A stretch of 16,099 nucleotides of DNA from Comamonadaceae bacterium (GTDB taxonomy: Bacteria; Pseudomonadota; Gammaproteobacteria; Burkholderiales; Burkholderiaceae_C). Positions 1 to 7,160 of this stretch are shown here, piece by piece (positions within the stretch are counted from its first letter, which is position 1; each line of letters opens with the position of its first letter). The stretch is taken from positions 1 to 16,099 of the forward strand of contig CANCCF010000076.1 of the NCBI GenBank assembly GCA_947374485.1. Direction: 5' to 3'. Under the pieces are notes generated by a model, which was given only the letters and a program-made list of their open reading frames with translations, did no database searches and had not been told where the DNA came from. The translations under genes and the position numbers were made by a program.

Positions 1-7
1 GCAGCAT
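1..7 (-). CDS. Possible start of a further minus-strand gene, cut by the window edge
   Basis: An ATG on the minus strand (complement of 5-7) follows the stop of the SDR gene by about 20 bases and is preceded by an A/G-rich stretch, AAAGAAAG, that could act as a ribosome binding site. Only two codons are inside the window, so no product can be named. By context a leucine-catabolism gene such as a methylcrotonyl-CoA carboxylase subunit would fit, but that is a guess. Confidence 0.25.
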
Positions 8-26
8 GGTCGCTTTCTTTGCATAT

Positions 27-701
27 TTACCAGGTCGCGAAAGGCGTACCGTCCCACTTCAGAAACGGAACAGTGGGGGCCTTGCCTTGGTACTTCAAGG
101 TCTGCAACGTGGCGCGCATGCCGGCCACGCTGTCATGGGGGCTCAGGGGTGCGGCGGCCGTGCCCATATCGGTCTGCACCCAACCCGGATGGAAAAGCAC
201 AAAGTGGGCACGCGGGTAGTCGGGTTGCGCTGCCACCACCGCCATGTTCAGCGCCGCCTTGCTCACCTGGTACAGCCAGCCCCGGCTGCCGGACACGCCA
301 CCGATGCGGCCCATATCGCTGGTGATGAATGCAAACTGACCACCGGCCGCTTCCACCCAAGGTGCCACCTGCGGGATGGCCTGCATGGCGCCCAGCACAT
401 TGGTGTGCAGCATTCGATCAAAGCTTTGCTGCGTGGGTGGCGAGAGTGCGCCTTCCGTGGAAAACACACCGGCCACGTAAACCGCCACATCGATCTTCTC
501 GCCATCGAGCTTCCAGCCCAAGGCACTGACGCTGGCCGGGTCGGTGACGTCGAGCTGCATGGTCTCGGCACCCAGGGCGCTCAGCCGCTGCAAGCCCGCA
601 TCGTCACGTGCAGTCGCAATCACACGCGCCCCCGCTTCCCGGTATTGCCGCGCGAACTCAAAGCCGATGCCGCGCGAGGCGCCGATCAACAGCACGTTCA
701 C
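27..701 (-). CDS. SDR-family NAD(P)-dependent oxidoreductase
   Basis: Classical short-chain dehydrogenase of 224 residues with a Rossmann fold, cytoplasmic. Visible motifs are the dinucleotide-binding loop GASRGIG at residues 7-13, acidic D51 in LDVTD, N101 in TNVLGAM, catalytic S128 in FITSD, and Y144/K148 in the YQVSK active site, followed by the HPGWVQTDMG segment (171-180). The usual NNAG motif is degenerate (YVAG at 75-78). The start is taken as the GTG at 699-701, which overlaps the thiolase stop as GTGA and puts the nucleotide-binding strand right at the N-terminus; an upstream in-frame ATG at 746 would add 15 non-homologous residues. It resembles the CsgA/C-factor-like SDR group. Substrate unknown; its position at the end of a leucine/acyl-CoA operon suggests a hydroxyacyl or carbonyl compound, but this is inference. 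Confidence 0.9.
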   Translation of the reverse strand: MNVLLIGASRGIGFEFARQYREAGARVIATARDDAGLQRLSALGAETMQLDVTDPASVSALGWKLDGEKIDVAVYVAGVFSTEGALSPPTQQSFDRMLHTNVLGAMQAIPQVAPWVEAAGGQFAFITSDMGRIGGVSGSRGWLYQVSKAALNMAVVAAQPDYPRAHFVLFHPGWVQTDMGTAAAPLSPHDSVAGMRATLQTLKYQGKAPTVPFLKWDGTPFATW

Positions 702-1879
702 AACAACTCCAGGGCCACGGCAGTCGCCTCCCCACCACCGATGCAAAGCGTGGCGACGCCGCGCTTCAAGCCGCGTGCCTGCAGCGCGTGGATCAGCGTC
801 ACCATGATGCGCGCGCCCGACGCGCCAATGGGGTGGCCTAGCGCGCAGGCGCCACCATTTACATTGACCTTGTCATGGGGAATGGACAGGTCTGCCATCA
901 GCGCCATGGGCACCACGGCGAAGGCCTCGTTCACTTCCCACAGGTCGACATCGGTCACCGACCAGCCCACCTTGGCCAGTAGCTTGTGCACGGCACCCAC
1001 GGGGGCCGTGGCGAACCAGTTGGGCTCTTGCGCATGCACGGCGTGGGCCACCAGACGCGCCAGTGGTTTGCAGCCCAGCGTGTTCGCAGTACCGGCGCGC
1101 ATCATCACCATGGCAGCCGCACCATCGTTGATGGAGCTGCTGCTGGCGGCGGTAATGGTGCCGTCTTTCTTGAAGGCCGCGCGCAGGGTCGGAATCTTGT
1201 CAAGCCGGATCTTGCCCGGGCCTTCATCGATGGACACCAGAACATCGCCCGCACGCGTCTTCACCATCACCGGCGTGATCTCGGCGGCAAAAGCACCAGA
1301 GGCGATGGCTGCCTGCGCACGCTGCACGCTGGCGGTGGCAAAGGCGTCTTGCTGTGCGCGGGTGAAACCGTATTTGGCGGCGCAGTCCTCGCCAAAGGTG
1401 CCCATGGAGCGGCCGCTCTCGTAGGCGTCTTCCAGGCCATCGAGCATCATGTGGTCCAGCACGCGGTCGTGGCCGATGCGGATGCCAGTGCGGCCCTTGG
1501 GCAGCAGGTGGGGCGCATTGGTCATGCTCTCCATGCCACCGGCCACCAGCACGTCGTGGCTGCCTGCGATGAGCATGTCGTGCGCGAACATGGCCGCGCG
1601 CATGCCGGAGCCGCACATCTTGGACAGCGTGACTGCGCCCGCGCTCTTGGGCAGCCCGCCCTTGAAGGCTGCCTGCCGCGCGGGCGCTTGGCCTTGACCC
1701 GCCATCAGGCAGTTGCCAAAAATCACCTCGGTGACGTGCTCGGGCGCAATGCCTGCGCGCTCTACTGCGGCGCGGATGGCGGCACCACCCAGGTCGTGCG
1801 CGGCCAGGGTTGCGAAGTCGCCCAGAAAACCGCCCATGGGCGTGCGGGCGGCACTGACGATGACAATGGATTCGGACAT
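698..1879 (-). CDS. Acetyl-CoA C-acyltransferase (thiolase)
   Basis: Thiolase II family enzyme of 393 residues, the normal length for biosynthetic-type/AtoB-PhaA thiolases. It reversibly converts acetoacetyl-CoA plus CoA into two acetyl-CoA, or the 3-ketoacyl equivalent, in the cytoplasm. The catalytic set is complete: acyl-accepting C89 in LSKMCGSGMRA, H349 in GHPIGASGARI, and C379 in CIGGGEATA near the C-terminus. An in-frame ATG exists at 1903, but the start at 1877-1879 is preferred because AAGGAG lies 6 bases upstream and the protein then begins with the typical SIVIVSAARTPMG strand. It sits between an alpha/beta hydrolase gene (37-bp gap) and the SDR gene (4-bp overlap). In the context of isovaleryl-CoA dehydrogenase it likely finishes leucine breakdown by splitting acetoacetyl-CoA; a PHB-type role is also possible. 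Confidence 0.95.
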   Translation of the reverse strand: MSESIVIVSAARTPMGGFLGDFATLAAHDLGGAAIRAAVERAGIAPEHVTEVIFGNCLMAGQGQAPARQAAFKGGLPKSAGAVTLSKMCGSGMRAAMFAHDMLIAGSHDVLVAGGMESMTNAPHLLPKGRTGIRIGHDRVLDHMMLDGLEDAYESGRSMGTFGEDCAAKYGFTRAQQDAFATASVQRAQAAIASGAFAAEITPVMVKTRAGDVLVSIDEGPGKIRLDKIPTLRAAFKKDGTITAASSSSINDGAAAMVMMRAGTANTLGCKPLARLVAHAVHAQEPNWFATAPVGAVHKLLAKVGWSVTDVDLWEVNEAFAVVPMALMADLSIPHDKVNVNGGACALGHPIGASGARIMVTLIHALQARGLKRGVATLCIGGGEATAVALELL

Positions 1880-1885
1880 GGCGTG

Positions 1886-1891
1886 CTCCTT
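1886..1891 (-). promoter_or_regulatory. Ribosome binding site of the thiolase gene
   Basis: AAGGAG on the minus strand, 6 bases before the ATG at 1879. It decides the start in favour of MSESIV over the upstream in-frame ATG at 1903. Confidence 0.8.
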
Positions 1892-1915
1892 GTGGTTGTG
1901 CAAACAGGGTACGAA

Positions 1916-2740
1916 CTAGGGCAGCAGCGTGGTTTTGATCCAGGCCGCAATGTCTTGCACCACCTGTGCCTCGATGGCGTTGAAGCCATGGTGGGCAAAG
2001 GCCTCGCACGGGTCGCCGGTGCTGTTGCCGCCATGGTAGGCCAGCAATTGGTAGGGGGCCTTGAGCTTGTCGGTCAGCAGCGGCAGGTCGGATGCCTGGC
2101 AGAGGCTGCAGCCGTCCTCCTGGTGGTGCACCACGAGCACCGGCAAGCGCAGGCTTTGCAGGTCCATTTGCGGCAGGGCGCGCGACTTGGCGTCTTGGAG
2201 TATGGACGAGGTCAGCACCAGTGCGTCTGGTCCGCCGTCCTGCACCGTCGCAATGGCCACGGCGGCGGCCGACTGGGTGCCGCGGCTGGTGCCCACCAGC
2301 ACCACGGGCTTGGCGGTGCGGGTGCGGATGTCGGCCATCACGGTGCGCAGGTCGGCCGCATGTTCAGGGGTCTGGCGAAAGCCGCTGAGGTAGGGCGGGC
2401 TTTGCCGGTCGGAGGGCGCATCCACCAGGGCCACGGCCAGGCCCTGCGCCAGAAATTTGTCGCGGCTGCGGGCCAGAAAATTGCCCGCACCTGCGCCCAG
2501 GCTGCCGGAGGGCGCGATGCTCAGGAATCCGTTGCCACCAATCAGCAGAACCACTGTGGCATCCAGGCGCTGCGGCTCTTGCCACAGATAGCGTTGCGTG
2601 ACGCCGGGGCGCGTGGGCAGGTCGCGCACTTGCTGGGTCTGCGCGAAGGCAGCCGCGCCCAGCAAGGCCGCCAGCATGGCCAGCGATCCACGTAACAGCC
2701 AACCACGCTGCAGCCAACTAGGTACCAGCATTTGCGCCAT
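1916..2740 (-). CDS. Exported alpha/beta hydrolase, function unknown
   Basis: Protein of 274 residues with a Sec-type N-terminus: basic residues (R12, R17), hydrophobic core about 19-32, and a likely cut after AAAFAQ near residue 34, so it is probably periplasmic. The rest reads as an alpha/beta hydrolase: VVLLIGGNG (63-71) in the oxyanion region, nucleophile S152 in VGTSRGTQ (G-x-S-x-G), acidic D209 in HHQEDGC after the VLVVH strand, and H250/H251 near FAHHGF as the catalytic histidine. C211, C214 and C245 could form disulphides in the periplasm. It starts 22 bp after the carbonic anhydrase stop, so it is cotranscribed. No strong ribosome binding site is seen before the ATG at 2740; a second ATG at 2731 is equally possible. 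It cannot be assigned to a named esterase or peptidase family from sequence reading. Confidence 0.8.
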   Translation of the reverse strand: MAQMLVPSWLQRGWLLRGSLAMLAALLGAAAFAQTQQVRDLPTRPGVTQRYLWQEPQRLDATVVLLIGGNGFLSIAPSGSLGAGAGNFLARSRDKFLAQGLAVALVDAPSDRQSPPYLSGFRQTPEHAADLRTVMADIRTRTAKPVVLVGTSRGTQSAAAVAIATVQDGGPDALVLTSSILQDAKSRALPQMDLQSLRLPVLVVHHQEDGCSLCQASDLPLLTDKLKAPYQLLAYHGGNSTGDPCEAFAHHGFNAIEAQVVQDIAAWIKTTLLP

Positions 2741-2762
2741 GGATCATCTGTCTGCGCTGTGT

Positions 2763-3425
2763 TTATTTGCTCACACGCGGCATCAGGCGCACGCCGGAGA
2801 CGGCCTCGCGGTACAGCGCGTCCAGGTCCATCTCGGCGGTGATGGTCATGTGCAGGTCGTGCAACAGGCCGTCGGACAAGCCATACACCCAGCCGTGCAG
2901 GGTGACGTTCTGTCCGCGTGCCCAGGCGTCCTGCAGCACCGTGCTCTGCGCCACGTTGACCACCTGCTCGATCACATTGAGTTCGCACAAGGCGGCGGCG
3001 CGGCCGTGTTCGGGCAGGGCTTCAATGACCTCGCGGTGGCGATCGCGCACGTCCTGGATATGGCGCAGCCAGTTGTCGGCAAGCCCGATGCGCGCGCCCT
3101 CCAGCGCGGCCTGCACGCCCGAGCAGCCGTAGTGGCCCACCACCATCACGTGCTCGACCTTGATGCGCTCCACCGCAAACTGGATGGTGGAGAGGGCGTT
3201 CAGATCCGAGTGCACCACCACGTTGGCGATGTTCCGGTGCACGAACACCTCGCCGGGGTCCAGGCCGGTGATTTCGTTGGCGGGCACGCGGCTGTCGGAG
3301 CAGCCGATCCACATGTACTTGGGGCGTTGCTGGTTGGCCAGGCCCGTGAAGAAGCCGGGGCGCTGGCGCACGATGTTGGCGGCCCAGCTGCGGTTGTTGG
3401 CAAAGAGGTTGTTGAGTTCTGTCAT
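2763..3425 (-). CDS. can: Beta-class carbonic anhydrase
   Basis: Zinc enzyme of 220 residues interconverting CO2 and bicarbonate in the cytoplasm. The zinc ligands and dyad match the E. coli Can positions: C42 in WIGCSDSRVP with D44 and R46, H98 and C101 in VGHYGCSG. HRNIAN (63-68) and HGWVYGL (177-183) are further family signatures. The start is the ATG at 3423-3425, giving MTELNNLF; longer in-frame readings run back into the upstream gene and are not homologous. No good Shine-Dalgarno sequence is visible and the upstream gene ends only 8 bases before, so translation is probably coupled. Its place between isovaleryl-CoA dehydrogenase and thiolase genes suggests it supplies bicarbonate for a biotin carboxylase of leucine catabolism; this is inference. 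Confidence 0.96.
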   Translation of the reverse strand: MTELNNLFANNRSWAANIVRQRPGFFTGLANQQRPKYMWIGCSDSRVPANEITGLDPGEVFVHRNIANVVVHSDLNALSTIQFAVERIKVEHVMVVGHYGCSGVQAALEGARIGLADNWLRHIQDVRDRHREVIEALPEHGRAAALCELNVIEQVVNVAQSTVLQDAWARGQNVTLHGWVYGLSDGLLHDLHMTITAEMDLDALYREAVSGVRLMPRVSK

Positions 3426-3433
3426 GGGGGCTT

Positions 3434-5434
3434 TTATTTTCTGAGGGAGATGCGTACGTTCCAGTCCAACAGGCCATAGCGCGCGCGCTCCTGCTGGTCG
3501 TCTTTGGCGTTGAAGGCGCAATTTTGCGATGGCTTGGCAGCCGTGCAGACGAAGCTGGCCGCATTGCCCAGTTGCCACATGCCCTGGGCGTTGCGCGCCT
3601 CGCCGGTGAAGAACATGGCACGCGGCGCGTTCATCGGGTCCACCGGTTCCGCCACGCTTTGCAGCAGGTTGCGCCCGGCATTGATGTAGGGGCCCTCTAT
3701 GCCCGCCAATGGGAACAGGGTGTTGAACATGTCGCGGTGGCTGGCGGGCTGCTCCTGCTGCGGGCCGCACTGCAGGCCTTCGCCCCAGATGACAAAGGGC
3801 ACCTGGCGTATCAGGTAGCGGCGCTTGGCATCGGCATACACGCCAAAGGAGCGCACATTGTGGTCGCCGGTGGCGGCGATGAGGGTGTCGGCCTTGTGCG
3901 GGCCTTTTTGCATGTCTTGCACAAAGGCACCCAGCAGGTCGGCGGCGTAGTGGTAGGTGTCCAGGTTGAGCAGCAAGGTGTCGGCACTGGTCTCGCCCTT
4001 CCACAGCGACATGTCACGCGGCACGCGTTTGTAGTCGGGCGGCAGGTCGTAGGGCGGGTGGTTGGTGGAGCTGAGCACGAAGACAAACAGCGGCTTGTCC
4101 GAGGGCTGGGCCAGGCGTGTCTTGAGGTACTTGAAAACGTAGTCGTCCCATACGCCCCACAGGCCCAGCGTGGCCTCGGGGTAGGCTGCATGCAAGGTGT
4201 TGGCGTCCACAATTTCATCAAAGCCCTGCGCCTGCAATACCCGGTCCAGGCCGCGCCAACCGGCGCGCACCGAGGAGACAAACAGGGTGCGGTAACCGGC
4301 ATCGCGCGCAATCTTTGCCGTCGCCCAGGGGATGGGCTTGCGGCCCACATCACCCAATGTCAACGGCGTGATGGGCGTGGAAAACAGAATCGCTTCCATG
4401 CTGGGGTGGGTGCCGGCATGGGCCGAGTCGAAGTTGCTGAAGTGGCAGGCTTTGTCCAGGGTGGGCGCCAGGCGGCCCAGCACGTCGAACTGCGGGCTGT
4501 TGTAGAGCATGGGCTCGGCGCTCCAGGACTCCATCAAAAAGAAGATCAGGTTCTTCTTGGGTGTGCCGGGCGGCAGTGCGGGGTGGGCGGTGAGAGCGGC
4601 CTTGACTTCGGCGTCGCTGCCATGCGGCAGGCCCAGTACCTCGGCCGCGGCACGGGCCGAGTCAAAGCCCATGGCCTTGAGGCCCACCAGCGGGTCCTGC
4701 AGGTTTTGCGACTGGCCGCGGCTGTCCCAGGCGTACTTCATGGCGATGACGCCGTTAGGCACCATGTCATTGAGGAATTGCGAGGTGGTGACCGTCAGGT
4801 GCTGGCGCTGCAGTGCCATTTCGCGCAGCGTGCCCTTGCCCGCAAACACCAGGGCCCAGAAGGCGACCAGAATGAAAAGGCCGCGCAACCAGGGGCTGCG
4901 ACTGCGCAAGGCATTGGCCGGTTGGGCACGCGTGGCCACGCGCTGGTGCACGTGCAATGCGCCCCAGCTCAGCACCGCCACCAAAAAGAGCGAGCCGATC
5001 ACCGGGAAGTCGTGCCAGATGGTCTTCAGGACGGCCGAGGTATCGTCTTCCACCAAGCCGAACACCAGCGAGTCGATGGGCGTTTTGTAAAAACCGAAGT
5101 AGTGCAGGTTGATGATGGACAGCAGCACAAACACAAAGGCCAACACGCCTGCGATGCGCTTGTAGGCACGCTCGGATGCCCACGGCAACACCAGCAGCAG
5201 CACAAAGCCCGCGATGGCGCTGACCTTCAAATCGAAGCGAAAACCCTGCCAGGCCACCGCCAATACGTCCGATGGTGGCGCACTGTAGCCCTGCGGCCAG
5301 AAGTGGATGATCTGGCCCCAGCGGATCAGGGACAGCACCAGCACCAATGGCAGCACCAGCAGCCAGGCGCGGATCAGTCCGAGCAGAAAGCCATTGAAAA
5401 AACGGGAGAGATAGATACGGGTTTGGGCGAGCAT
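3434..5434 (-). CDS. LTA synthase-like (sulfatase-fold) phosphoglycerol transferase, inner membrane
   Basis: Membrane protein of 666 residues with about five hydrophobic segments (roughly 18-36, 72-85, 97-112, 145-160, 183-198) followed by an alkaline-phosphatase/sulfatase-fold domain expected in the periplasm. Catalytic-type motifs are E302 in FFLMESWS, the likely nucleophile T342 in HAGTHPSMEA, H459 in STNHPPYD, and metal-binding D524/H525 in ATGDHN. This architecture is that of LtaS and OpgB/MdoB, which move phosphoglycerol from phosphatidylglycerol to an acceptor; in Gram-negative bacteria the acceptor is often osmoregulated periplasmic glucan. The acceptor here is unknown. Its ATG immediately follows the TAA of the isovaleryl-CoA dehydrogenase gene with no gap, so the two are cotranscribed and probably coupled, an unexpected partner for a catabolic gene. 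Confidence 0.88.
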   Translation of the reverse strand: MLAQTRIYLSRFFNGFLLGLIRAWLLVLPLVLVLSLIRWGQIIHFWPQGYSAPPSDVLAVAWQGFRFDLKVSAIAGFVLLLVLPWASERAYKRIAGVLAFVFVLLSIINLHYFGFYKTPIDSLVFGLVEDDTSAVLKTIWHDFPVIGSLFLVAVLSWGALHVHQRVATRAQPANALRSRSPWLRGLFILVAFWALVFAGKGTLREMALQRQHLTVTTSQFLNDMVPNGVIAMKYAWDSRGQSQNLQDPLVGLKAMGFDSARAAAEVLGLPHGSDAEVKAALTAHPALPPGTPKKNLIFFLMESWSAEPMLYNSPQFDVLGRLAPTLDKACHFSNFDSAHAGTHPSMEAILFSTPITPLTLGDVGRKPIPWATAKIARDAGYRTLFVSSVRAGWRGLDRVLQAQGFDEIVDANTLHAAYPEATLGLWGVWDDYVFKYLKTRLAQPSDKPLFVFVLSSTNHPPYDLPPDYKRVPRDMSLWKGETSADTLLLNLDTYHYAADLLGAFVQDMQKGPHKADTLIAATGDHNVRSFGVYADAKRRYLIRQVPFVIWGEGLQCGPQQEQPASHRDMFNTLFPLAGIEGPYINAGRNLLQSVAEPVDPMNAPRAMFFTGEARNAQGMWQLGNAASFVCTAAKPSQNCAFNAKDDQQERARYGLLDWNVRISLRK

Positions 5435-6691
5435 TTACAGGGTTTCGGCGAACAATTCGCGGCCAATAAGCATACGGCGAATCTCGCTGGTGCCAGCCCC
5501 GATCTCGTAAAGCTTGGCGTCGCGCCACAGGCGGCCCAGCGGGTAGTCGTTGATGTAGCCGTTGCCGCCGAAGATCTGCACGCCCTCGCCTGCCATCCAG
5601 GTGGCTTTTTCGGCGCACCAAAGGATGACGGAGGCGCAGTCCTTGCGCACCTGGCGCACGTGCTCCGCACCCAGCAGATCCAGATTTTTGGCTACTGTGT
5701 AGGCGAATGAGCGCCCGGCCTGCAGCACGGTGTACATGTCGGCCACCTTGCCCTGGATGAGCTGGAACTCGCCAATGCTCTGGCCGAACTGCTTGCGGTC
5801 GTGGATGTAGGGCACGACGTTGTCCATGACAGACTGCATGATGCCCAGTGGGCCGCCGGTGAGCACGGCGCGCTCGTAGTCCAGGCCGCTCATCAGCACC
5901 TTGGCACCCTGGTTCAGGCCGCCCAGCACGTTGGCCAAGGGCACTTCCACGTTGTTGAACACCAGCTCGCCCGTGTGGCTGCCGCGCATGCCCAGTTTGT
6001 CGAGCTTTTGCGCGATGCTGAACCCCTTCATGCCTTTTTCGATGAGAAAGGCGGTGATGGCACCGCGTTTTGCCGCCGGGCCGCCCCAAGGCAAAACAGC
6101 CCCCTTGGGGGGCAGCGGCCCGCGCAGCGGCGGAGCGTGGGGGTCACCTTCAGGTTCACTCTTGGCATACACCACCAGGGTGTCGGCATCGGGCCCATTG
6201 GTGATCCACATCTTGCTGCCGTTGAGCAGATAAAACCCACCCTTGTCTTCGGCACGCAGCTTCATGCTCAGCACATCGCTGCCCGCACCGGGCTCGCTCA
6301 TGGCCAGCGCCCCCACGTGCTCGCCGCTGATCAGCTTGGGGAGGTACCTGGCGCGCTGTTCGGGCGTGCCATTGCGCTTGATCTGGTTCACGCACAGGTT
6401 GCTGTGCGCGCCGTAGGAGAGGCCCACCGAGGCCGAGGCGCGCGAAATTTCTTCCATGGCGATCATGTGCGCCAGATAGCCCAGGTTGGCGCCGCCATAT
6501 TCCTCTCCGACGGTGATGCCCAGCACACCCAGAGCGCCCATCTTTTGCCACAGGTCCATGGGGAACTGGTCGGTGCGGTCTATCTCGGCCGCGCGCGGGG
6601 CAATTTCTTCCTGCGCGAAGGTGCGCACGGCGTCGCGCAGGGCGTCGATGTCTTCACCGAGTTGGAAGTTCAGGCCGGGCAAGTCATTCAT
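5435..6691 (-). CDS. ivd: Isovaleryl-CoA dehydrogenase with an in-frame repeat insertion
   Basis: Acyl-CoA dehydrogenase of 418 residues, FAD-dependent, oxidising isovaleryl-CoA to 3-methylcrotonyl-CoA and passing electrons to ETF. Family signatures are MSEPGAGSDV (131-140), the FAD-binding MWITNG (161-166), the catalytic glutamate E272 in the GLDYERAVL segment typical of IVD-type enzymes, QIFGGNGYINDYP (372-384), and IGAGTSEIRR near the end. The family is normally about 390 residues; the excess is a proline/glycine-rich stretch at about 182-208, encoded by a GC-rich palindromic repeat, between VVYAK and AITAFLIEKG. All catalytic segments are intact and the frame is kept, so the enzyme may still work. 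Start supported by GAGGAG 6 bases upstream. Called IVD rather than a general short-chain dehydrogenase by the E272 context and the neighbours (MerR regulator, thiolase). Confidence 0.93.
   Translation of the reverse strand: MNDLPGLNFQLGEDIDALRDAVRTFAQEEIAPRAAEIDRTDQFPMDLWQKMGALGVLGITVGEEYGGANLGYLAHMIAMEEISRASASVGLSYGAHSNLCVNQIKRNGTPEQRARYLPKLISGEHVGALAMSEPGAGSDVLSMKLRAEDKGGFYLLNGSKMWITNGPDADTLVVYAKSEPEGDPHAPPLRGPLPPKGAVLPWGGPAAKRGAITAFLIEKGMKGFSIAQKLDKLGMRGSHTGELVFNNVEVPLANVLGGLNQGAKVLMSGLDYERAVLTGGPLGIMQSVMDNVVPYIHDRKQFGQSIGEFQLIQGKVADMYTVLQAGRSFAYTVAKNLDLLGAEHVRQVRKDCASVILWCAEKATWMAGEGVQIFGGNGYINDYPLGRLWRDAKLYEIGAGTSEIRRMLIGRELFAETL
6062..6145. repeat. GC-rich palindromic repeat inserted in frame in the isovaleryl-CoA dehydrogenase gene
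   Basis: Stem-loop core GCCCCC-TTG-GGGGGC at 6099-6113, flanked by outer inverted arms GGGCCGC (6078-6084) / GCGGCCC (6115-6121) and CCGCCG (6073-6078) / CGGCGG (6128-6133). It coincides with the roughly 25 residues by which this protein exceeds its family. I read all six frames through it and found no stop codon. Its 19-nt core matches, with one mismatch, the element in glyQ at 12814-12832, in the opposite orientation relative to the coding strand. Outer boundaries are approximate, set by where family similarity resumes. Confidence 0.8.
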
Positions 6692-6697
6692 GGGGGT

Positions 6698-6703
6698 CTC
6701 CTC
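6698..6703 (-). promoter_or_regulatory. Ribosome binding site of isovaleryl-CoA dehydrogenase
   Basis: GAGGAG on the minus strand 6 bases before the ATG at 6691. It lies in the 37-bp gap after the thioesterase gene, which shows no clear promoter. Confidence 0.75.
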
Positions 6704-6728
6704 GTTGCAGGGGTATGTTCTTTTGGGT

Positions 6729-7160
6729 TCAGTAGGTTTTGGCCACAGGCGCCAGGGTTTGCTGCATCACGGCACAGGTCTTTTGCGTGCCATCGGCCGC
6801 CACATGTACCACCTCGGCGCTGGTGATGACCAGGCGGCGCCCGCTCTTGATGACACGGCCGGTGGCGCGCAATTCGCCCGACGCAAAGCTGCTGAGAAAA
6901 TTGATCTTGTACTCCACTGTTGTGACTTCCGTGTCGTTGTCCAGTACGGTCAGGCCCGCATAGCCTCCGGCAATATCGGCCAGCGCCCCGATGGCGCCGC
7001 CGTGGAACCCGCCTTGCTGCTGCGTGACCCGGTCTGAATACGGCAGCGCGATCTCCACTACCCCGGCCTCCACGCGCAGCAGTCGTGCGCCCAGATGGAC
7101 CATCAAGCCCTGGCGTTGCAGGCTGTGCTGCACGCGTTGCCAGAGTGCCTCAGGCGCCAT
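6729..7160 (-). CDS. PaaI-family hotdog-fold acyl-CoA thioesterase
   Basis: Small hotdog protein of 143 residues, expected to hydrolyse acyl-CoA or aryl-CoA thioesters in the cytoplasm. The family motif is QQGGFHGGAIGALADIAGG (48-66), with H53, the HGG turn, and D62 at the usual catalytic acid position. VEYKINFLS (82-90) is the typical central strand of PaaI proteins. The start is the ATG at 7158-7160, with AAGGGGG 6 bases upstream; it overlaps the end of the MerR gene by 11 bases. Between the regulator and isovaleryl-CoA dehydrogenase genes it may relieve build-up of branched-chain acyl-CoA, which is inference; the substrate is not readable from sequence. Confidence 0.9.
   Translation of the reverse strand: MAPEALWQRVQHSLQRQGLMVHLGARLLRVEAGVVEIALPYSDRVTQQQGGFHGGAIGALADIAGGYAGLTVLDNDTEVTTVEYKINFLSSFASGELRATGRVIKSGRRLVITSAEVVHVAADGTQKTCAVMQQTLAPVAKTY

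Noticed and set aside
6..1424. A 472-codon plus-strand open frame over the SDR and thiolase genes
   Set aside because: It is antisense to two genes with intact active sites; no motif and no ribosome binding site of its own.
986..2695. A 569-codon plus-strand open frame spanning the thiolase and hydrolase genes
   Set aside because: It crosses two well-supported minus-strand genes and their intergenic gap, shows low-complexity His/Gly/Ala composition and has no recognisable domain.
3524..5710. A 728-codon open frame on the plus strand opposite the phosphoglycerol transferase
   Set aside because: The minus-strand reading has membrane segments and complete catalytic motifs; the plus-strand product is a His/Gln/Gly-rich mirror of it with no family motif, as expected opposite high-GC genes.
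6062..6145. The inserted repeat as a frameshift or sequencing error making the dehydrogenase a pseudogene
   Set aside because: The reading frame is kept on both sides, all catalytic residues follow, and a related element occurs in frame in glyQ, so an error is unlikely.
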